NCBI GenBank assembly: GCA_900551245.1
Contig: URVC01000023.1
Coordinates: 1 to 56,126, forward strand
Length of the DNA: 56,126 nucleotides
Source of the DNA: an uncultured bacterium
GTDB taxonomy: Bacteria > Verrucomicrobiota > Lentisphaeria > Victivallales > Victivallaceae
Direction of reading: 5' to 3'
Part shown: positions 32,903-42,148 of the stretch, piece after piece
Numbering within the stretch: the stretch's first letter is position 1
Layout of the letters: every line of letters begins with the position of its first letter
Notes under the pieces: generated by a model
Database searches by the model: none
Told to the model about the DNA's origin: nothing
The model's input: only the letters and a program-made list of their open reading frames with translations
Position numbers and translations under genes: made by a program

Positions 32903-35900
32903 TCACTCCGTCAGAATGAGATTGCTCCAGACAAACGGATTCTGATGCGGGTGCTCCGGCGAGAGGGAAAAGACCGCGCGCCGTCCGTTGCGGTCGCGGT
33001 TGATCGCCTCCAGAGAAAATCCGCATCGGGCGTCTGGCTGCAGTTTCAGGTCATGGAACAGTTCCGCCGGAAAAAAGAGCGCATATTCCGTCCGGCCGCC
33101 CCCATGGGAAATCCGCACGCTCACCCGGTCGCACCGGCGCTGCTCTTCCCCCTGCAGAACAACCGGCTTCCCCGCCACCTGGGCAATGCGGAAAACAAGG
33201 TCATCCGCATCGTAGGATTTGCGTCCTTCCCGGGCATTCTCCTTCTGATTGAAATAGACGACTGCCGAATCGTACTCCCAGAACACCTTTCCCGGTGGCG
33301 GCGGCAGAAAATCCCGGTCGGCAAGGCGGATCGTCACGGCGATTCCCTCCGGACTCCAGCCGACGGAACAGTTCGCGGCAAAATTGCCGTTCCGGTCAAA
33401 TTCACGAGCGGATTGAACACAGGTCAACGGATACCGAACCTCCGAATCAGGAATCGAAAATTTCTGCGAAGCAAGCGGCAGCCGTTTTGCGATGACCAGC
33501 TGGAACCGGAGGGAAAACAGCTCCTCCTTCCCCGTCGTCACGCGGCGAAGTCGCAGAAAACCCGCTTCGCCGGCCCGGGACTCTTTTCGCTGAATTCGGA
33601 ACTGCAACGCCTTTTCCGCCCCGGCGGGAAGTTTCACCGTTTTCTCATTCTCCTCGACCTGCCATCCCTTCGGCAGATCGACCAGAGAAAAGGTACTCTC
33701 CACCGGTTCAGCGGCGGGGTTTCGAACGTACAGCGTCAATGCCTTCCCGTCTGGCGAAAAACGGTGTTTGACCGAAAGTTCCGGCACGGCGAAATATGGC
33801 TTGAGCGTAGCATGCTGCAGCGCATACCAGACCGCAGCCGGCCGGTTCTGACGATAGAGCTGTGCGGCATGAAGCGCGGCGGGCAGGCTCTTCGGCAGCC
33901 GCTTCATCCGTTCCTCCACCTTCTCCAGAAGCTGCCTGGGCGGCTCCTGAAGAACGCGCGTCACCGGAACGGCCTGATCCTGATGAAACACACGAAGTTC
34001 GTAACCGCCGATTTCGAGTTCGGCCGCTTCGATCTTCTCCCCGGAAACGGCATCCGTCAGGTGGAACGGCCGCGCTCCGGCGAGCTTCACCCGGGCGGGC
34101 CAGGCACAGAGGTTGACCAGATAGAGAATTTTCCCGTTCTGACGCACGAAAACCGGATCATTTACCCCGGGAGCAGGAGCGAACGACTGTTCCGGAATCT
34201 CCGAAAAAGCACGGTAGAAACGGCGGAACTTCTCATAGGCGCCGGTCTCCGGATTGCCCCACCAGCCGTGGTTGATCATCAGCGGATCACACTGCGCGGT
34301 GAGCCAGGCAAGGTTTTCCAGTACGAATTCCTCATCCGGCAGCGGAGTCGAGAAGGAAATGAGATTGCGCGGTTCCGTCCCGCGTGAAGTGGGAACATGG
34401 CCGCCGCCCTGCCACATTTCCAGATTGTCGTGCAACGTAATCTGAACGTTGCGGATTCCCGGAATTTTCCACAGAGAAAAGAGCGCATCCGAAAAGTTGA
34501 GCACCCGCTCATCATTTCTGCTGTTCACCACCCGGGTGTAATTGGGGCGGATATCCGGCAAAACGATCAGATTCGGAATCGCCGCCAGCGCCTTCAGATC
34601 CAAGCCCTGTTCGCGGTAGTGGCGGTTGAGATCAGGCAGGAGCCCCCGGGCAAGCTCCTCCGCCATCGCCGGAGCAACTCTGCCGATGGACACCCGGAGG
34701 ATCAGTTTTCGCCCCTTCAGTTCCCGCACCAGTTCAGCGGTCAGAGCCGTCACCTTCCGGCAGCGCCACTCAAGCCAGGCGGACCATTCATTTTCGCGAA
34801 GCCACTGATACCGTTTCTGAAAGCGGTCCCGGCCGGTAAATTCGGGAAGTGCCGACCCGGTTTCCGCCCGGTAAAGAGAGGCGTTGTAATCCCCGTAACC
34901 GAACTTCGGACTGGAAAAGTGAAGCGGTTCTGTCGCCTGATAATCGATCCCCTGAAACATCGGCGAAGTCTGGTAGCGCTCGAGACAGGCGCGGAAAATC
35001 TTCCGGAACGTCGCAATCGAACGGGGATGAATCGGATTAATGGCCCGGTGCCGCACGATTGCGAGCGTATTGTCTGCACTGAAGAGCTCGGGAGCATCCT
35101 TCCCCCGTTTTTCCGCCTCGTCGAAATCCCGGCTCAAATACACCTCGCCCATCTCCATGGCGAAGCCGGTCGGTGTGTTGCCGTTGCTCCAGCCGGAGAG
35201 GTGATTCAAGGAGAGATAGTAGGGAATCTGCTCCCGATCGGCGGTCCGGGCGAACATGTCGAGAAACGCGGGCGGAAAGTGGCCAGCCGAGTAAAGACTG
35301 TCGAGCAGCCGCCGGTCCCCGGGCGCGCTGTTGCCGCCATAGTCGTAGAAAAGAGTGCTCCACATATTCCAGCCGATGTAGCGGGTGTACTGCACCATGA
35401 GGTCAAGTTTCTCCCGCCAGAAGTCATAGTTGCTCGTCTCGGCGTTCCACTGGTACTGGTTGAACCAGGTGTAGGAGAACATTGTGGGGTCCTCGTTCCA
35501 GTTCATGATTTTCCGACCGGCAGGATTCAGAGGATTTTCCGGCAGCGTTCCTTTGATCTCGTAAAGCCGGATTTTAGACACGGCCGGCCCGCTTTCACCG
35601 TTGCGGTTGAAGTGAGAACCGAAAATCACGCCGATCTCCGGACGGTTTTTCGCTGTGGCAAAGAGAAATCCTCTTTTCCGGATTTTCCCGGAGAGCGGGA
35701 AATTGTCGCCGGTAATGACACCGCAGGCATCCAGAAACGGCGAGGAGAAGGAGTCGCCGGAAACCTGGGAGATTCCGCAGTAAAACGTCCGCACCCGGTC
35801 ATCCGGGTATTCAAACTCCAACCAGTGCATTTTCCCCGGATTCTTCAACGCCATACGATAAGTGAAACCGCTGTTCGGAGTTTTGCCGAGCGTTTCCCGG

Positions 35901-37783
35901 AAGGCGGTTCCATTCAACGAGCCAATCCGGCAGTTGCCGTCGTCAGCATAGCGGCCGGAAACGGGAGGCGCGGCACAATCGATCTCCGCGATCAGCTCCT
36001 TTTCAATGGTGTCACCGGTCTTCTGATGAGAAAACTTTCCACCATGAACCACCGGAAACAATGCCGAAACTGAATCCCCGCTGGAGTTTTTCATCTCAAT
36101 CCGGTAATCCCCGGCATCCGCCGGAGTCCAGGAGAAGGCGCGAACCGCGTGGGAACGGGGCGCCACCGCGGCAGACAGCTCCGCCTCCGCCACCCGTGAG
36201 CCGTCCGGCGCATAGACCGAGATCCGGCGCATTTCAGTTCGTTCCTGTGCCGTTCCGTTGTCGAAGCCCACCCGGATAATCGCCTTTCTTCCTGCAATAG
36301 CGGAGAGATCCAGCAGAAACGGAGTGACAGGCCGTTTTTCGCAATACTGCCGTGCGATCTCCTCCGCCGCCGGCGCGTTCCGGTAAAGGCGGATTCGGGC
36401 GATGGCCCCCCGAAACGACGGCATCGCCCCTTCGCGTCCGAACTGCAGAGACTGGAGGGTTTCTGCCCCGCTTATCCATTCCCGGTAGAAGACGAGCCGC
36501 CCATCGAAATAGATCTTCCGATACCGGCTGTTGTCCCACACATAAGCGACATGATGCCACTCATCCTTGAACATCTGAGAAGGAACGCTGCAGTACATCG
36601 CCGCCCCGAAATAGAGGCGGGCGTGCGCGAGAAATGCCCGGCTGCCGGTCCGCTCCAGACGCCAGAATCCCTCCCGGCGAGGATCAAATTTATAGTCGCG
36701 ATGAAAGCGTACCCAGAAGGAAAGCGCACCGGATTTCACATTTTTTTTTTCGGGGAGAAAAAGATTCAGTATACTCTTCCCGGTGAAAAATTCGGCATAC
36801 GGCCCGAGAAGAGGATCCTCTTTCACCCGGACGTCGGTAAAGGCCCCCTCCGGAAGCGGGGTGTGGAAATCATTTTCATAAATCAGTTCCGCCTTCTGAA
36901 TCCCTTCTTTTGCCTCGTCGCTCCCGTCTGCAGACGCCAGACGGAGTGCAGAAAGCTCCATCGATTCGGATGATTCAATATCCACCCGCCAGCGATAATA
37001 TTGATTGTCAGACGGTGCAGGAAAGGTAAATTCATAAGTATTGGGCTCTTCCGTCGTGTGAATTACAGGCGAAGAAGTGTGAGTTGCCTGCCATCCGGCC
37101 ACCTTTTTCCATTGTGCGGAAGTGAGAAAAAATCTGATTTTACCCCGTCCTTTGATCTGTACGGAGGTTTTCAACCGGGAATTTTCCGGAAGAATCAGCA
37201 TCGGCGAATAGAGGGAGAAGTTGCTGTTGGCGGGGATCTTGATTCCTCCCCCCGGCAGGGACGAGAGTGCGACGACGGAAGAACCGTTTTTCGTGTATTT
37301 GAGCGCGTCCCAGCCACCGGAGCAACTCCCATCCGGATTGAACTTGAACTCCGGCTCCGGCAGCAGATTTTCCGCGGATTCCGGTTGGAGAGGGACGAGC
37401 CGGATATTTCGCAGCAGCAGCCTGCCGGGCGCGCTCATGGCCGGTACTCCGTTGAATCGGAGCAAGGCGGTGGACTCCCTGGTGATCTTGAGCGGAATTC
37501 GCAGCTTCTGAAACCAGGGGCGATAACGTACGGGGAGCAGATTCTGTTCTTTTCCGGCAAAAAACATGGCCTGCAGCGAGGTTTTCTCCGTACCGTTTTC
37601 CAGTTTCACTTCAAACGAAAGATCATAATTCCCGGGAATAAGTTTCTGTAAACTGATTTGAAAAAGATTGTGCCGCCACGACGCAGCCGGTTCAATTGCC
37701 GGAGAATTTCTTTCAACAATACTGTACTCCGCAAAAACAGACAGTGCAGCAAGAAAAACGACTTTGCAGAAAAATTTTTTCAT
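32903..37783 (-). CDS. Giant secreted LamG/TIM-barrel-like/CBM9 polysaccharide protein
   Basis: A 1626-residue exported protein with signal peptide MKKFFCKVVFLAALSVFA. Layout: two beta-sandwich-like segments to about 300 (each with NLLPEPEF- or IRLV-type edges); a LamG/concanavalin-like domain at about 310-470 (ALSFWVRFHRD, WHHVAYVWDNSRYRKIYFDG, AIARIRLYRNAPAAEEIARQY); further beta domains; a central region of about 760-1240 with TIM-barrel-like elements (IGWNMWSTLFYDYGG, YYLSLNHLSGW, GIDYQATEPLHF, LILRVSIGRV, DPLMINHGWWGNPE); and a C-terminal CBM9-like domain from about 1460 (VGWSPEGIAVTIRLADRDF). The central domain looks catalytic but I cannot assign a GH family. The start at 37783 has GGGGAAGG upstream. 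The gene is visibly less GC-rich than its neighbours and contains an A10 tract. Confidence 0.85.
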   Translation of the reverse strand: MKKFFCKVVFLAALSVFAEYSIVERNSPAIEPAASWRHNLFQISLQKLIPGNYDLSFEVKLENGTEKTSLQAMFFAGKEQNLLPVRYRPWFQKLRIPLKITRESTALLRFNGVPAMSAPGRLLLRNIRLVPLQPESAENLLPEPEFKFNPDGSCSGGWDALKYTKNGSSVVALSSLPGGGIKIPANSNFSLYSPMLILPENSRLKTSVQIKGRGKIRFFLTSAQWKKVAGWQATHTSSPVIHTTEEPNTYEFTFPAPSDNQYYRWRVDIESSESMELSALRLASADGSDEAKEGIQKAELIYENDFHTPLPEGAFTDVRVKEDPLLGPYAEFFTGKSILNLFLPEKKNVKSGALSFWVRFHRDYKFDPRREGFWRLERTGSRAFLAHARLYFGAAMYCSVPSQMFKDEWHHVAYVWDNSRYRKIYFDGRLVFYREWISGAETLQSLQFGREGAMPSFRGAIARIRLYRNAPAAEEIARQYCEKRPVTPFLLDLSAIAGRKAIIRVGFDNGTAQERTEMRRISVYAPDGSRVAEAELSAAVAPRSHAVRAFSWTPADAGDYRIEMKNSSGDSVSALFPVVHGGKFSHQKTGDTIEKELIAEIDCAAPPVSGRYADDGNCRIGSLNGTAFRETLGKTPNSGFTYRMALKNPGKMHWLEFEYPDDRVRTFYCGISQVSGDSFSSPFLDACGVITGDNFPLSGKIRKRGFLFATAKNRPEIGVIFGSHFNRNGESGPAVSKIRLYEIKGTLPENPLNPAGRKIMNWNEDPTMFSYTWFNQYQWNAETSNYDFWREKLDLMVQYTRYIGWNMWSTLFYDYGGNSAPGDRRLLDSLYSAGHFPPAFLDMFARTADREQIPYYLSLNHLSGWSNGNTPTGFAMEMGEVYLSRDFDEAEKRGKDAPELFSADNTLAIVRHRAINPIHPRSIATFRKIFRACLERYQTSPMFQGIDYQATEPLHFSSPKFGYGDYNASLYRAETGSALPEFTGRDRFQKRYQWLRENEWSAWLEWRCRKVTALTAELVRELKGRKLILRVSIGRVAPAMAEELARGLLPDLNRHYREQGLDLKALAAIPNLIVLPDIRPNYTRVVNSRNDERVLNFSDALFSLWKIPGIRNVQITLHDNLEMWQGGGHVPTSRGTEPRNLISFSTPLPDEEFVLENLAWLTAQCDPLMINHGWWGNPETGAYEKFRRFYRAFSEIPEQSFAPAPGVNDPVFVRQNGKILYLVNLCAWPARVKLAGARPFHLTDAVSGEKIEAAELEIGGYELRVFHQDQAVPVTRVLQEPPRQLLEKVEERMKRLPKSLPAALHAAQLYRQNRPAAVWYALQHATLKPYFAVPELSVKHRFSPDGKALTLYVRNPAAEPVESTFSLVDLPKGWQVEENEKTVKLPAGAEKALQFRIQRKESRAGEAGFLRLRRVTTGKEELFSLRFQLVIAKRLPLASQKFSIPDSEVRYPLTCVQSAREFDRNGNFAANCSVGWSPEGIAVTIRLADRDFLPPPPGKVFWEYDSAVVYFNQKENAREGRKSYDADDLVFRIAQVAGKPVVLQGEEQRRCDRVSVRISHGGGRTEYALFFPAELFHDLKLQPDARCGFSLEAINRDRNGRRAVFSLSPEHPHQNPFVWSNLILTE

Positions 37784-37838
37784 TACCTTCCCCATTCTCG
37801 AAATAAAATTTGTCCGACGCAACAGATTCAATCACAAA

Positions 37839-38567
37839 TTAATGCGGTACATTCTTAATCGAGCCATAACGAACATCGATCAAATTGGGCGGATAGGGGG
37901 CAGGAATCCATTTCACATGGAGATCCGCGTACAGAAAATTCGCCCCTTTCGAGTGACGGGTTGCAACGTGGTAAGGCGGCGCATTCAAGTCAAAGATGGA
38001 ATTTGCCTGATTGTATCCCGCCAGAATCGATGCACTGTTCGACGTCCCCGCGCTGTCCGCCGCAACGGCATAGATGGATGGATTCCAGCTTTTTCTGATA
38101 TTCATCGTCTGCTTGAGCGACATGCCGTTCATAGGATACCAGGTCTGGTGTCCGCTCAGCAGGCCGTTGACTCCATACGAACGGAACGACTGGTAATCAT
38201 CCCCGCCCCAGGAGAGTGCGTGCTTGCAGGGAGACGGATCGGCGGGGCAGACAAAAAGCCCTTCCGGCGTCTCCTGCGGAGTCTTGGTCTGCCGCCGATA
38301 TCCGGTGTAACCGAGCCAGTTCAGCATATCATGCCACACCTGATTGTACGGCTTCCCCCAGGAAAACTGCGAACGGGGATACCAGGTTGCGTTGTCATTC
38401 ATGTATCCGTCGAGTGCGAAGGCGATCTGCTTCATATTCGCCATGCAGCCGGTCGCTTTGGCTTTGTCCCGCGCCTTGTTCAGTGCCGGCAGCAGCATGG
38501 CAGCCAGAATCGCGATGATCGCGATCACGATGAGGAGTTCGATGAGGGTAAAACTTCTTCTTCTCAT
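37839..38567 (-). CDS. Type II/IV pseudopilin (prepilin-type) protein
   Basis: A 242-residue pseudopilin. The class III signal RRRSFTLIELLIVIAIIAIL is followed by AAMLLPALNKARDKAKATGCMANMKQI, the standard long N-terminal helix; cleavage would be after Ser5, where Gly is more usual, with Glu at +5. The globular domain includes FVCPADPSPCKHALSWGGDDYQSF (two Cys) and ends with ATRHSKGANFLYADLHVKWIP, a variant of the H-X9-DG-type ending seen in many Lentisphaerota and Planctomycetota pseudopilins. It is the first gene of the operon with the giant secreted protein. Such proteins occur in many copies near carbohydrate genes in these bacteria; their role is unclear. Confidence 0.9.
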   Translation of the reverse strand: MRRRSFTLIELLIVIAIIAILAAMLLPALNKARDKAKATGCMANMKQIAFALDGYMNDNATWYPRSQFSWGKPYNQVWHDMLNWLGYTGYRRQTKTPQETPEGLFVCPADPSPCKHALSWGGDDYQSFRSYGVNGLLSGHQTWYPMNGMSLKQTMNIRKSWNPSIYAVAADSAGTSNSASILAGYNQANSIFDLNAPPYHVATRHSKGANFLYADLHVKWIPAPYPPNLIDVRYGSIKNVPH

Positions 38568-38610
38568 ACTTTGCCCTTTCCCGTTTCCATGGTGAAACTT
38601 TCTGCTTATA

Positions 38611-38639
38611 ATTATGTCTGTACTCCGTTTAAAAAACAA
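38611..38639 (-). promoter_or_regulatory. Promoter of the pseudopilin-giant protein operon
   Basis: On the minus strand, TTGTTT (38634-38639), a 17-base spacer and CATAAT (38611-38616), about 44 bases before the pseudopilin start. The divergent space also has the palindrome AAAAATATTTTT at 38646-38657 and a direct repeat GTAAC at 38682-38686 and 38692-38696, possible LacI-family sites. Confidence 0.5.
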
Positions 38640-38702
38640 CCCCGAAAAAATATTTTTAAAGGAAAACAGATAAAAATCAGGGTAACAAAATGTAACTCAT
38701 GG

Positions 38703-38730
38703 TTGAAATTTTCCCGTATTCCGGTATAGT
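38703..38730 (+). promoter_or_regulatory. Promoter of the LacI-family regulator gene
   Basis: TTGAAA (38703-38708), a 16-base spacer and TATAGT (38725-38730), 27 bases before the ATG. The GTAAC direct repeat lies just upstream of the -35. Confidence 0.65.
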
Positions 38731-38757
38731 ATCCGCATAACCAGCACGGAGAGAACG

Positions 38758-39714
38758 ATGAAATCCATCACCATACGCGACCTTGCCGAAGCCGCCGGGA
38801 CCTCGATCGCCACCGTCTCCCGGGCGCTCTCCGGCGCGCCCAAAGTGGGAAGGGAGACCCGGAGCCGGATCATCCATCTCGCCGAGGAGCTCGGCTACCG
38901 GAGCGGAAACCACCGCAAGACCATCGGCGTCGTCCTGCCTTCCGTGGAGGTCCCCAGGTTCGATGCCTACACGGCAACCCTTCAGAAAGCTTTGACATTG
39001 GAAATCTACCGGCGCGGTTACCGCTCCATCATCCTTTCGTTTGAAGATATCGAACTGCTCAATGAAACGCTGGTCGACGGCGTCCTCTCCTTCGATTTTC
39101 TCGGCCGGATCGGCAGGCACTGGCCCCGCATCAAATCGCTGCCGCTGGTCTGCCTCAACGACCTCCCCAACAACCTCGACCAGGTCTACAGCGTCGCCTC
39201 TGATGAACTGCAGGGGATGAAACTCGCAGTCGATTACCTCGTCAGCCGCGGACACCGCCGAATCGGATTTCTCCGCTACCTCAGCCCGAAATTCTGGAAG
39301 GACATCCGCCGCCAGACCGGCTTCCTCGCCGCCATGCGGGAACACCGGCTGGAATCCACCGCCTTCGTGGAACTGTACAACACGCAAAGCGATTACAACG
39401 CCCTCGGAGCGTTGCTCGACAAGAACGTCACCGCCATCTTCGCCGCCGACGGAGAGAGTTCCGGCGCCCGGGTTCAGGGCATTCTCCAGCAGTTCGGCAA
39501 ACGGGTCCCGGAGGATATCTCGATCATCGGGTGGGAGAGTGAACAGCTCTCCAATTTCCTGCGTCCGCGCCAGACCACCCTCGCGCAGAACTTCCCCAAA
39601 CTCGCCGCAGAAAGCCTCAATCTGCTCGAACACCTGATGGACGGCACCCCCCACCAGAAAAACATTCTGGTCGAATACCAGCTCATCGAACGCGACAGCG
39701 TCGCCATCCTTTGA
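38758..39714 (+). CDS. LacI-family transcriptional regulator
   Basis: A 318-residue LacI/GalR-type regulator. The N-terminal helix-turn-helix reads TIRDLAEAAGTSIATVSRAL, followed by the hinge region with ELGYRSGNHRKTIGVVLPS. The effector domain has DGVLSFDFLGRIG, YLVSRGHRRIGFLRYLSP, AIFAADGESSGARV, VPEDISIIGWESEQLSNFLRP and TTLAQNFPKLA at the expected places. It is divergent from the pseudopilin-giant protein operon, which it most likely controls in response to a sugar. ACGGAGAG is the ribosome site. A hairpin (39727-39755) follows the stop. Confidence 0.93.
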   Translation: MKSITIRDLAEAAGTSIATVSRALSGAPKVGRETRSRIIHLAEELGYRSGNHRKTIGVVLPSVEVPRFDAYTATLQKALTLEIYRRGYRSIILSFEDIELLNETLVDGVLSFDFLGRIGRHWPRIKSLPLVCLNDLPNNLDQVYSVASDELQGMKLAVDYLVSRGHRRIGFLRYLSPKFWKDIRRQTGFLAAMREHRLESTAFVELYNTQSDYNALGALLDKNVTAIFAADGESSGARVQGILQQFGKRVPEDISIIGWESEQLSNFLRPRQTTLAQNFPKLAAESLNLLEHLMDGTPHQKNILVEYQLIERDSVAIL

Positions 39715-39726
39715 ACTCGTCTCCCC

Positions 39727-39755
39727 CCCCCGGAAAAAGCCCGCAATTCCGGGGG
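39727..39755 (+). terminator. Hairpin after the lacI-like gene, possible terminator
   Basis: CCCCCGGAA (39727-39735) pairs with TTCCGGGGG (39747-39755) over 9 bases around an 11-base loop, 12 bases after the stop. No T-run follows, so it may be a weak or factor-assisted terminator. Confidence 0.4.
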
Positions 39756-39762
39756 AATCCGG

Positions 39763-39790
39763 TTGCTTTCTGCTCCGGCGCGTGTATATT
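39763..39790 (+). promoter_or_regulatory. Promoter of the MATE transporter gene
   Basis: TTGCTT (39763-39768), a 16-base spacer and TATATT (39785-39790), 32 bases before the start at 39823. Confidence 0.6.
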
Positions 39791-39822
39791 ACCCGCTATT
39801 TCAATTTTGACAAGGGATGAAA

Positions 39823-41280
39823 ATGGAGCTCTTCGGAATACGCAAATCTTTCAGCCGCCGGAATTTTTTCGGCCATGGCGGCTATCTGGAAATCTGCCGC
39901 GTCGCCTATCCGCTCATCATCATGAGTGCGAGCAACAGCATCATGCAGTTCGTCGACCGCAAGTTTCTGGCGGAAAACTCGACGCTCGACGTCGCCGCCT
40001 CCATGCCGGCCGGAATCCTCTACTTCACGCTCTTCGCCTTCTTCATGTCCACCTGCAACTACACCTCCGCCCTGGTCGCCCAGTACCACGGCGCCAACGA
40101 CCGCTCCAGCGTCCTCCACGCCGTCTGGGCCGGGCAGACCCTCGCCGTCGCCGCCGGCGTCATCATCACCTTCCTCATTCCGCCGATCGGAAGGTTCTGC
40201 ATCCTCCACAGCGGGCACCCCGCCGAACTCATCTCGCGCGAACTGGAATACTTCTCCAGCCTCCTGCCCAGCGGAGTCTTCCTCTGCATGGCCGCCCCCT
40301 GCTTCGCCTTCTTCTCCGGGCAGGGAAGAACCATTCCGGTCGCGGTCATCAACATCTCCGGATGCCTTCTCAACATCTTTCTCGACTACATCTTCATCTT
40401 CGGCAAGTGCGGACTGCCCGCCTTCGGCATCTTCGGCGCCGGAATCGCCACCAGCATCTGCTGCTTCTGCATCATGGCCGCCGCCATGATCTGTTTCTAC
40501 GCCCAGAACCAGCGCAAGATCCCCACCCGCAAACGGTGGGAGTTCCGCCCCGAACTGATCGGGAAACTGATCCGCTTCGGCGCCCCCGCCGGATTCCAGA
40601 CCTTCATCGACGTCGGCGCCTGGACCATGGTCTCCTTCCTGATCGGACACCTCGGCCCCGCCGCGCTCGCCGCCAGCGTCATCGCCCTGTCGATCAACAA
40701 CATCTACTTCGTGCCGCTGCTCGGACTCTCCGACTCCACCGCCATCGTCGTCGGCCAGTACATCGGCCGGCAGCGCCACGGCATCGCCCAGCAGGCCGCC
40801 TACCGCGCCTGGAGAATCTCCGCGGTCTACGCCTTCTGCGGCGTACTCGTCTACATGCTCCTGCCGGGCACCCTCGCGGAATTCTTCTCCCCCGCGCAGC
40901 AGAGCAGCGTCGATTTCGCCGAGGTCAGCAACATCTGCGTCGGCGTCCTCGCCGCCGCCGCGCTCTTCAACGCCTGCGACAGCATCAAATTCGTCTTCAT
41001 GGGCGCCATGCGCGGCGCCGGGGACACGGTGGCGATCTTTCTGCTCAACTCCCTCACCGCATGGGGACTGCTGGTTCCCGGAACCCTCCTGCTCACCCTG
41101 GTGTTCCGCGCCTCCATCTACGTGGTCTGGAGCTTCGTCGCGATGGTCTGCGTCATCGACGCGATGATCTTCCTCTGGCGGTTCCAGTCCGGCAAATGGA
41201 AGACGATCAAGCTCATCAGCCACACCGAGGCCGAACCGCTCGAGGTGGAACAGGCGGTCTACGACCGGATCACCTCCTGA
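39823..41280 (+). CDS. MATE-family efflux transporter
   Basis: A 485-residue integral membrane protein with about twelve hydrophobic helices in two six-helix halves. VAYPLIIMSASNSIMQFVDRKFLAENSTLD (in part) opens the first half in the MATE style, with ALVAQYHGANDR; the second half opens with LIRFGAPAGFQTFIDVGAW and has STAIVVGQYIGRQR. MATE proteins export drugs, organic cations or metabolites against Na+ or H+. The start at 39823 (MELFGIRK) has AAGGG at proper distance; the ATG at 39817 is too close. It ends 18 bases before the end of the convergent AraC gene. Confidence 0.88.
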   Translation: MELFGIRKSFSRRNFFGHGGYLEICRVAYPLIIMSASNSIMQFVDRKFLAENSTLDVAASMPAGILYFTLFAFFMSTCNYTSALVAQYHGANDRSSVLHAVWAGQTLAVAAGVIITFLIPPIGRFCILHSGHPAELISRELEYFSSLLPSGVFLCMAAPCFAFFSGQGRTIPVAVINISGCLLNIFLDYIFIFGKCGLPAFGIFGAGIATSICCFCIMAAAMICFYAQNQRKIPTRKRWEFRPELIGKLIRFGAPAGFQTFIDVGAWTMVSFLIGHLGPAALAASVIALSINNIYFVPLLGLSDSTAIVVGQYIGRQRHGIAQQAAYRAWRISAVYAFCGVLVYMLLPGTLAEFFSPAQQSSVDFAEVSNICVGVLAAAALFNACDSIKFVFMGAMRGAGDTVAIFLLNSLTAWGLLVPGTLLLTLVFRASIYVVWSFVAMVCVIDAMIFLWRFQSGKWKTIKLISHTEAEPLEVEQAVYDRITS

Positions 41281-41298
41281 GTGCACTTTTCTTTCGCA

Positions 41299-42123
41299 CT
41301 ACGGGTGGGAGAAGGGGGCGGCGCGGAAACTGCCGGGCGAAACTCCGGTGTGTTTCCGGAAAATCCGGCAGAAATACTGCACCGATGAAAATCCGCTCCG
41401 GCGCGACGCCTCCTCCACCGTCGCCCCGTCCAGCAGGAACCCCTGCGCCCGCCCCAGCCGGACCGCGTTGAAGAACTGCATCGGCGAACTGCCCGTTTCC
41501 TCCCGGAAGATCGCGGAAAAACGGCTCTCCGACCACCCGGCGTTGCCGGCGAAATCCGCCACGCTGAGCGGTTCGGAGTAGTGAAGCTCCATATATTCCA
41601 GAATCCGGACGATCTCCGGATGGATCCTCCGCCCCCGCTCCCGCCGGTCGGAGAGGTGCGAAAGAGCGGTGATGACGAACTCCTGCCCGAGCACGCTCCG
41701 CCACGAACGGCCCAGCGGCGCGTCGTCGGCGGCATTCTCCAGAAAGGCGCGGGCAATCCGTTCGAACTCCTCGACCGGCGCGTGTCCGGTCCGGAAGATT
41801 CCCCGCCGCAGATTGAACCGCTCCGCCGGTTCCGGCAGCTGGTCGGGCGGAAAGCGGCGGAAGAAGATCTGCATCGCCCGCGACCGCGGCGAATCGCTCC
41901 CGACGTCGTGCAGAAGCTCCGGAGAGAGTAAAATCCAATCCCCCGGCCGGATCAGCACCTCCCCCCCATCCGGGATACGGAAGAGGAATTCCCCCAGCAG
42001 CGACGCGGTCAGCTGCCAGGCGGAATGACGGTGGATTGCGGTAGTATAAGGCTTTGGGTACAAAATACTTTCATACCACATCCACGGTTCCGGCATATGC
42101 AGATGTATCTCGGTGTTTCCCAT
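41299..42123 (-). CDS. AraC-family transcriptional regulator
   Basis: A 274-residue regulator. The N-terminal half is a cupin-like sugar-sensing domain (RHSAWQLTASLLGEFLF, VLIRPGDWILLSPELLHDV). The C-terminal DNA-binding domain has two helix-turn-helix motifs: LSVADFAGNAGWSESRFSAIFREETG and TVEEASRRSGFSSVQYFCRIFRKHTGVSPGSFR. The start at 42123 is inferred from the promoter: the predicted transcript begins about one base before this ATG, so the message may be leaderless. An ATG at 42147 would lie in the promoter spacer. It is divergent from the dehydroquinase-like gene and is a good candidate to control it. Confidence 0.88.
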   Translation of the reverse strand: MGNTEIHLHMPEPWMWYESILYPKPYTTAIHRHSAWQLTASLLGEFLFRIPDGGEVLIRPGDWILLSPELLHDVGSDSPRSRAMQIFFRRFPPDQLPEPAERFNLRRGIFRTGHAPVEEFERIARAFLENAADDAPLGRSWRSVLGQEFVITALSHLSDRRERGRRIHPEIVRILEYMELHYSEPLSVADFAGNAGWSESRFSAIFREETGSSPMQFFNAVRLGRAQGFLLDGATVEEASRRSGFSSVQYFCRIFRKHTGVSPGSFRAAPFSHP

Positions 42124-42148
42124 GGGGGAAAATATATCGACCCCCATG
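42121..42148. promoter_or_regulatory. Inverted repeat over the araC-like promoter (operator)
   Basis: CATGGGGG (42121-42128) and CCCCCATG (42141-42148) are perfect 8-bp inverted arms separated by 12 bases. They flank the -10 of the AraC-type gene and cover its start codon, a good position for autorepression. Confidence 0.6.
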
